A DNA stretch of 64,000 nucleotides from Rotaria sordida (taxonomy: Eukaryota > Rotifera > Eurotatoria > Philodinida > Philodinidae), in contig CAJNOL010001192.1 of NCBI GenBank assembly GCA_905250125.1, positions 1 through 64,000 of the forward strand, read 5' to 3'. The first letter of the stretch is position 1. Each line of letters begins with the position of its first letter. The notes under the pieces are model-generated. The model saw only the letters and a program-made list of their open reading frames with translations. It searched no databases and was not told the origin of the DNA. Shown here piece by piece: positions 61,901 to 64,000 of this stretch. Both the position numbers and the translations under genes were made by a program.

Positions 61901-62938
61901 TCTAATTTAATTCTTATACCATCAACATATAATTCAATTATTGAAAATTTTCGAATGATTTTTATTGCATGATATATTCCATCTGTTATATGAGTTATAG
62001 CTGAATAAATATCAGATTGTTTTTCACCTAAATTTAATTTTATATATGATCGTCCTCGTACCTAAATTAAAAATTATTTATATAGACGAAAGAAAAAAAA
62101 AACAAATCCATACTATTTCATATTCAAGACTATATAAATTTAAATCAGATTCAAGACGAAATATTTGAGCTGATATTGAATATGTTTGAAGGCCAAATGT
62201 AATTATATCATGTTCAGTTTGACGTGTTTGTGCCATTACATATTCAAGTGAACCAATTAAATTACGTTTACCAAAATAGAAACCATTAGGTACTATTTTG
62301 AAAAACAAAAAATTTCATGCGAAAAAAACAAAATTTTTAACTTACATTTATCACAACGTTCACCTATATAAGCTGTTTCCATACAATCACATTTAGGTCC
62401 GTCATTATCATTTGTTATACATATACCCGAATGAATACATGTAAAATCATAACAAAGTTTATTTAAATCTATATGAAAAAAAAAAAAGAATATTAAATTA
62501 CAATTCAATATATTTTTTAACTAATCACAAACAGAACAAGATCAAAGAATGTACAATGGACTACAAACATTTGCTTACCATTATTTTCATTTGATGTTAT
62601 ATCTGAAGAGTCTACTGAAATTTTTCTCCTCTTTTATCAAAATTACAAACAAAAAAAAAACAAAATATTTAAAATATAATTTACCTGAACAAACATTCAT
62701 ATTAACTTTGCCATGAAGTGCTAATGCTGTTTGATAATCAAGTAAACGACCATCAACAATAAAACTTGATAAACAACCTTGAAAACCATATGAATTAAGA
62801 CCAGAATCTGTTAAATTAATCAGATTATTATTTGGTATTCCACCAATATAAAGTACAGGTTGAAGTGAAACAGCATTTCGAATACCATTAGCTGATAATG
62901 TTGAACGATTTACACGATTATCAACAACTAATTCAATT
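52975..62938 (-). CDS. Neurexin-like receptor with cytoplasmic WD40-type propeller (5' end outside window)
   Basis: Nine exons seen: 62938-62685, 62614-62579, 62468-62346, 62292-62114, 62061-61890, 61825-61727, 59703-58544, 58300-57485, 53259-52975; every junction is GT-AG and in frame, giving 1041 codons including the stop. Order: C-terminal half of a laminin-G domain (YGFQGCLSSFIVDGRLLDY), an EGF module with six Cys (CYDFTC ... GERC), a second laminin-G domain (FYFGKRNLIGSLEYV to WNGIIAGLAFNRQTIF), a Ser/Thr-rich stalk, and a membrane segment (IRTLLISLLIISCFIFFLLF). This is the LNS5-EGF-LNS6-TM end of neurexins. The membrane exon then runs on without a stop for some 270 codons into repeats such as VLATADENRIQLF, YAIKIWST, EILIWKLNDGE, GLIHIWDIT and GKRIRIWNIY, about 400 aa of WD40-type blades. 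Neurexins are presynaptic adhesion receptors with a short PDZ-binding tail; the propeller is unexpected. Upstream exons lie beyond 64000. Confidence 0.82.
54560..54735. repeat. Decayed copy of the 14041-type foldback family
   Basis: CAAATCGTTTTTGAATCGAG followed by GTGAAAAAAGTCTA and GCTTATTGCTGTCGAGA matches one arm of the element at 14041-14560 in the same order. Only one arm is recognisable. In the last intron of the neurexin-like gene. Confidence 0.5.
54766..55454. mobile_element. Near-perfect foldback MITE, Tc1/mariner-like ends
   Basis: Two arms of about 320 nt are almost exact reverse complements around a short centre near 55110, so the arms have barely diverged and the insertion is recent. 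Ends are YAGGGTGTACCAAAATTATA on both sides, flanked by TA, as in Tc1/mariner-derived elements (TA target duplication). No coding capacity. Located in the 4.2-kb last intron of the neurexin-like gene, followed by a (TA)n tract. Confidence 0.85.
55475..57484. other. Rest of the last neurexin-like intron
   Basis: About 2 kb of AT-rich intron with no exon recognised. A GC-richer patch at about 56550-56630 (CCGGAACTCAAA, GGATCCGAGCCCA, CCGGGTCCTG) looks like a decayed relative of the hAT-type element at 61090. Confidence 0.45.
60119..61472. repeat. Foldback element in neurexin-like intron, carrying a nested insertion
   Basis: TGTAAGCATAGTTGTAGGTT at 60119 pairs with the complement of AAATCTACAGCTATGCTTAC near 61452-61471. 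Pairing runs inward through TCAGAAAATTTTATC, GTTCTGTTTGTTGGGAAATC, TAGATATCTCTATGA-type and TCATTCCTGAAATTTTTGTC blocks to a centre near 60605. The right arm is interrupted by the hAT-type element at 61090-61391 and by a little extra sequence. Arms are moderately diverged, so it is older than the nested insertion. Confidence 0.8.
61090..61391. mobile_element. Non-autonomous hAT element nested in the foldback
   Basis: Begins TAGAGCCCATCG and ends CGATGGGCTCTA (perfect 12-bp terminal inverted repeat), flanked by the 8-bp duplication TTGGGAGA (61082-61089 and 61392-61399). Subterminal GGGTCTGAAA units occur twice near the left end and in complement near the right end. 302 bp, no open frame. Confidence 0.92.
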
Positions 62939-63071
62939 CTACAAAAATAAATAACAAAATCAATATACGAAATAATCACTAATTGACAGTTTGAATATGT
63001 TCGTAAAGTTTCAATATTCAAATTGGTAACAGTCACTGATAATATTAATTGATAAATGATCACAAAATAAC

Positions 63072-63397
63072 CAGTAGTGTAGAACTCGTTGAGTCGTAAC
63101 GACTTTTCAACTATTCGACTACTAACGATTGTGCTACTTTACGACTATTCGTGTTCCATGAAACCCGAAGCATGTCTGCAGAGTTTTTGTCGTTACCATC
63201 TGATCAGTGTTCCGCGACACCCACAGCATGTGTGTGTGGTGCTAGTCGCTCCACTCTGATCTGTGTTCTGTGGCACTCACAGCATGTGTGTGTGGCTTTA
63301 GTCGTTCCGATCTGGTCTATGTTCGAATAGTTTAATAGTTGTTAAGAGGTGAATACTCGAGTAGTTGAAAAGTCGTAACGACTTTTCGAGTTTTACA
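63072..63397. repeat. MITE-like repeat with inverted ends
   Basis: GTAGAACTCGTTGAGTCGTA at the left and TCGTAACGACTTTTCGAGTT at the right are inverted copies of one motif, each containing the palindrome AGTCGTAACGACT. The middle holds tandem copies of a CACAGCATGTGTGTGTGG-type unit. The left end, CAGTAGTGTAGAACTCG, is hAT-like, but I find no convincing target duplication. In the upstream intron of the neurexin-like gene. Confidence 0.6.
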
Positions 63398-63403
63398 TGT
63401 ATG

Positions 63404-63640
63404 GTAAATTGCAGTAACGGGAGCCGGTAACCGGATCAGTAAAATCGCGGTAAACCGGCGGTTTTTTCGAGCATTTTTATGACACAGAAAGGTACAAGAA
63501 AAAAAACATTTAAAATAGTAAAATCGGTGATTTGGAGCAACTAAATGTCAGTGATCATTGGCGAACCGGTTTACCGCGGTAAATTGTAACGATGGGAGTC
63601 GGTAACCGAACCGGTAAAATCCCGGTTTTCTTCCGATTTT
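63404..63640. repeat. Direct repeat of a CGGTAACCG-rich unit
   Basis: A ~55-bp unit beginning GGTAAATTG and containing GGGAGYCGGTAACCG and GGTAAAATC occurs at about 63404 and again at about 63579. Both are rich in the palindromic CGGTAACCG/CCGGTTTACCG motifs, unusual in this AT-rich DNA, so probably remains of a DNA transposon. Confidence 0.5.
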
Positions 63641-64000
63641 TATCGTATGGGCAGACTTCAATGAGATGTTAAAAACGCCAAAAGACTAAGGAACCCGAGG
63701 GTCTCCCTACAAAGTTAAAAATGTTTTACTGGAATTCTACTCATGTCGTTCAAAGGGCTCGAAAGCCAGCGGTTAGCCGTGATTTTCCTATATAATCATC
63801 TATCTGATATAAATTATTATGGCGCATTAATATGGACTTTTCTGATTTGTAATCGATTTTTTTCTAGATTGAAAATAAGAATTAAGCAGTGAAATTTTAA
63901 AAAAAATGAGAGAACCGTTCGAACCGTCGATTTTTTTATAAAGAACTGCTATCAATGTTAAGTAAAACGACTACAAGTTTGAAATAAAGGCTTACGAATC
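63641..64000. other. Intronic or intergenic DNA at window edge
   Basis: No exon seen on either strand. Expected to be intron of the neurexin-like gene. Confidence 0.4.

Noticed and set aside
62942-63063. Continuation of the open frame upstream of the laminin-G exon at 62938
   Set aside because: A good acceptor ends at 62939, and the residues beyond it are Ile/Tyr-rich and unlike laminin-G; read as intron.

Overview
This is a eukaryotic window: very AT-rich, with protein-coding genes split by short GT-AG introns (often 50-100 nt, U-rich acceptors), no operons in the bacterial sense, and one 100-N assembly gap (21234-21333). The gene set (neurexin, a 5-HT2-like receptor, RagC/D, RMND1, PTCD3, ALKBH4, RSRC2) is that of a small bilaterian animal. 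Splice acceptors sitting 0-4 nt before several start codons (compatible with spliced-leader trans-splicing), dense small hAT/foldback DNA transposons and short TGTGGG-like tracts make a rotifer, most likely a bdelloid, my best guess. That assignment is inference, not proof.

Layout. 1-5.4 kb: AT-rich DNA with a foldback repeat, a 1.3-kb hAT-type element built of 10-bp repeats, and a second foldback. 5.4-7.1 kb (minus): a five-exon gene for a small protein with a TDP-43 N-terminal-like domain and a C-terminal membrane segment. 8.9-9.8 kb: a LINE relic interrupted by a hAT-type element. 12.2-22.1 kb (minus): fatty acyl-CoA reductase-like protein that has lost its catalytic Tyr/Lys, mitochondrial ribosomal PPR protein PTCD3, and ALKBH4 (cut by the gap). 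23.1-45.2 kb (plus): RSRC2, an unknown protein, ribulose-phosphate 3-epimerase, RagC/D, a divergent eIF2-beta-like protein and RMND1; 45.6-46.3 kb, an unknown single-pass membrane protein. 46.3-64 kb (minus): an Arf-like GTPase, a 5-HT2-like GPCR, and the 3' part of a neurexin-like gene that continues beyond the right edge.

Most notable results. (1) The neurexin-like gene runs, in one open frame through a single exon, from its transmembrane segment into a cytoplasmic WD40-type propeller, an architecture I do not know for neurexins. (2) The TDP-43-NTD-like domain is joined to a membrane anchor, and tandem splice donors could switch between anchored and soluble forms. (3) The acyl-CoA reductase looks like a pseudoenzyme. 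(4) An eIF2-beta-like protein keeps the C-terminal domain and zinc ribbon but has a new N-terminus. (5) At least four hAT-type elements share 5/10-bp-periodic or repeated subterminal arrays, and one sits inside an older foldback element with a clean 8-bp target duplication.

How the genes fit together: they are ordinary dispersed housekeeping and neuronal genes (mitochondrial translation: PTCD3 and RMND1; nutrient/TORC1 signalling: RagC/D; pentose phosphate: RPE; synaptic signalling: neurexin-like and 5-HT2-like, adjacent on the same strand). I see no functional gene cluster. All exon junctions given were checked by reading frame across GT-AG sites, not by transcripts.
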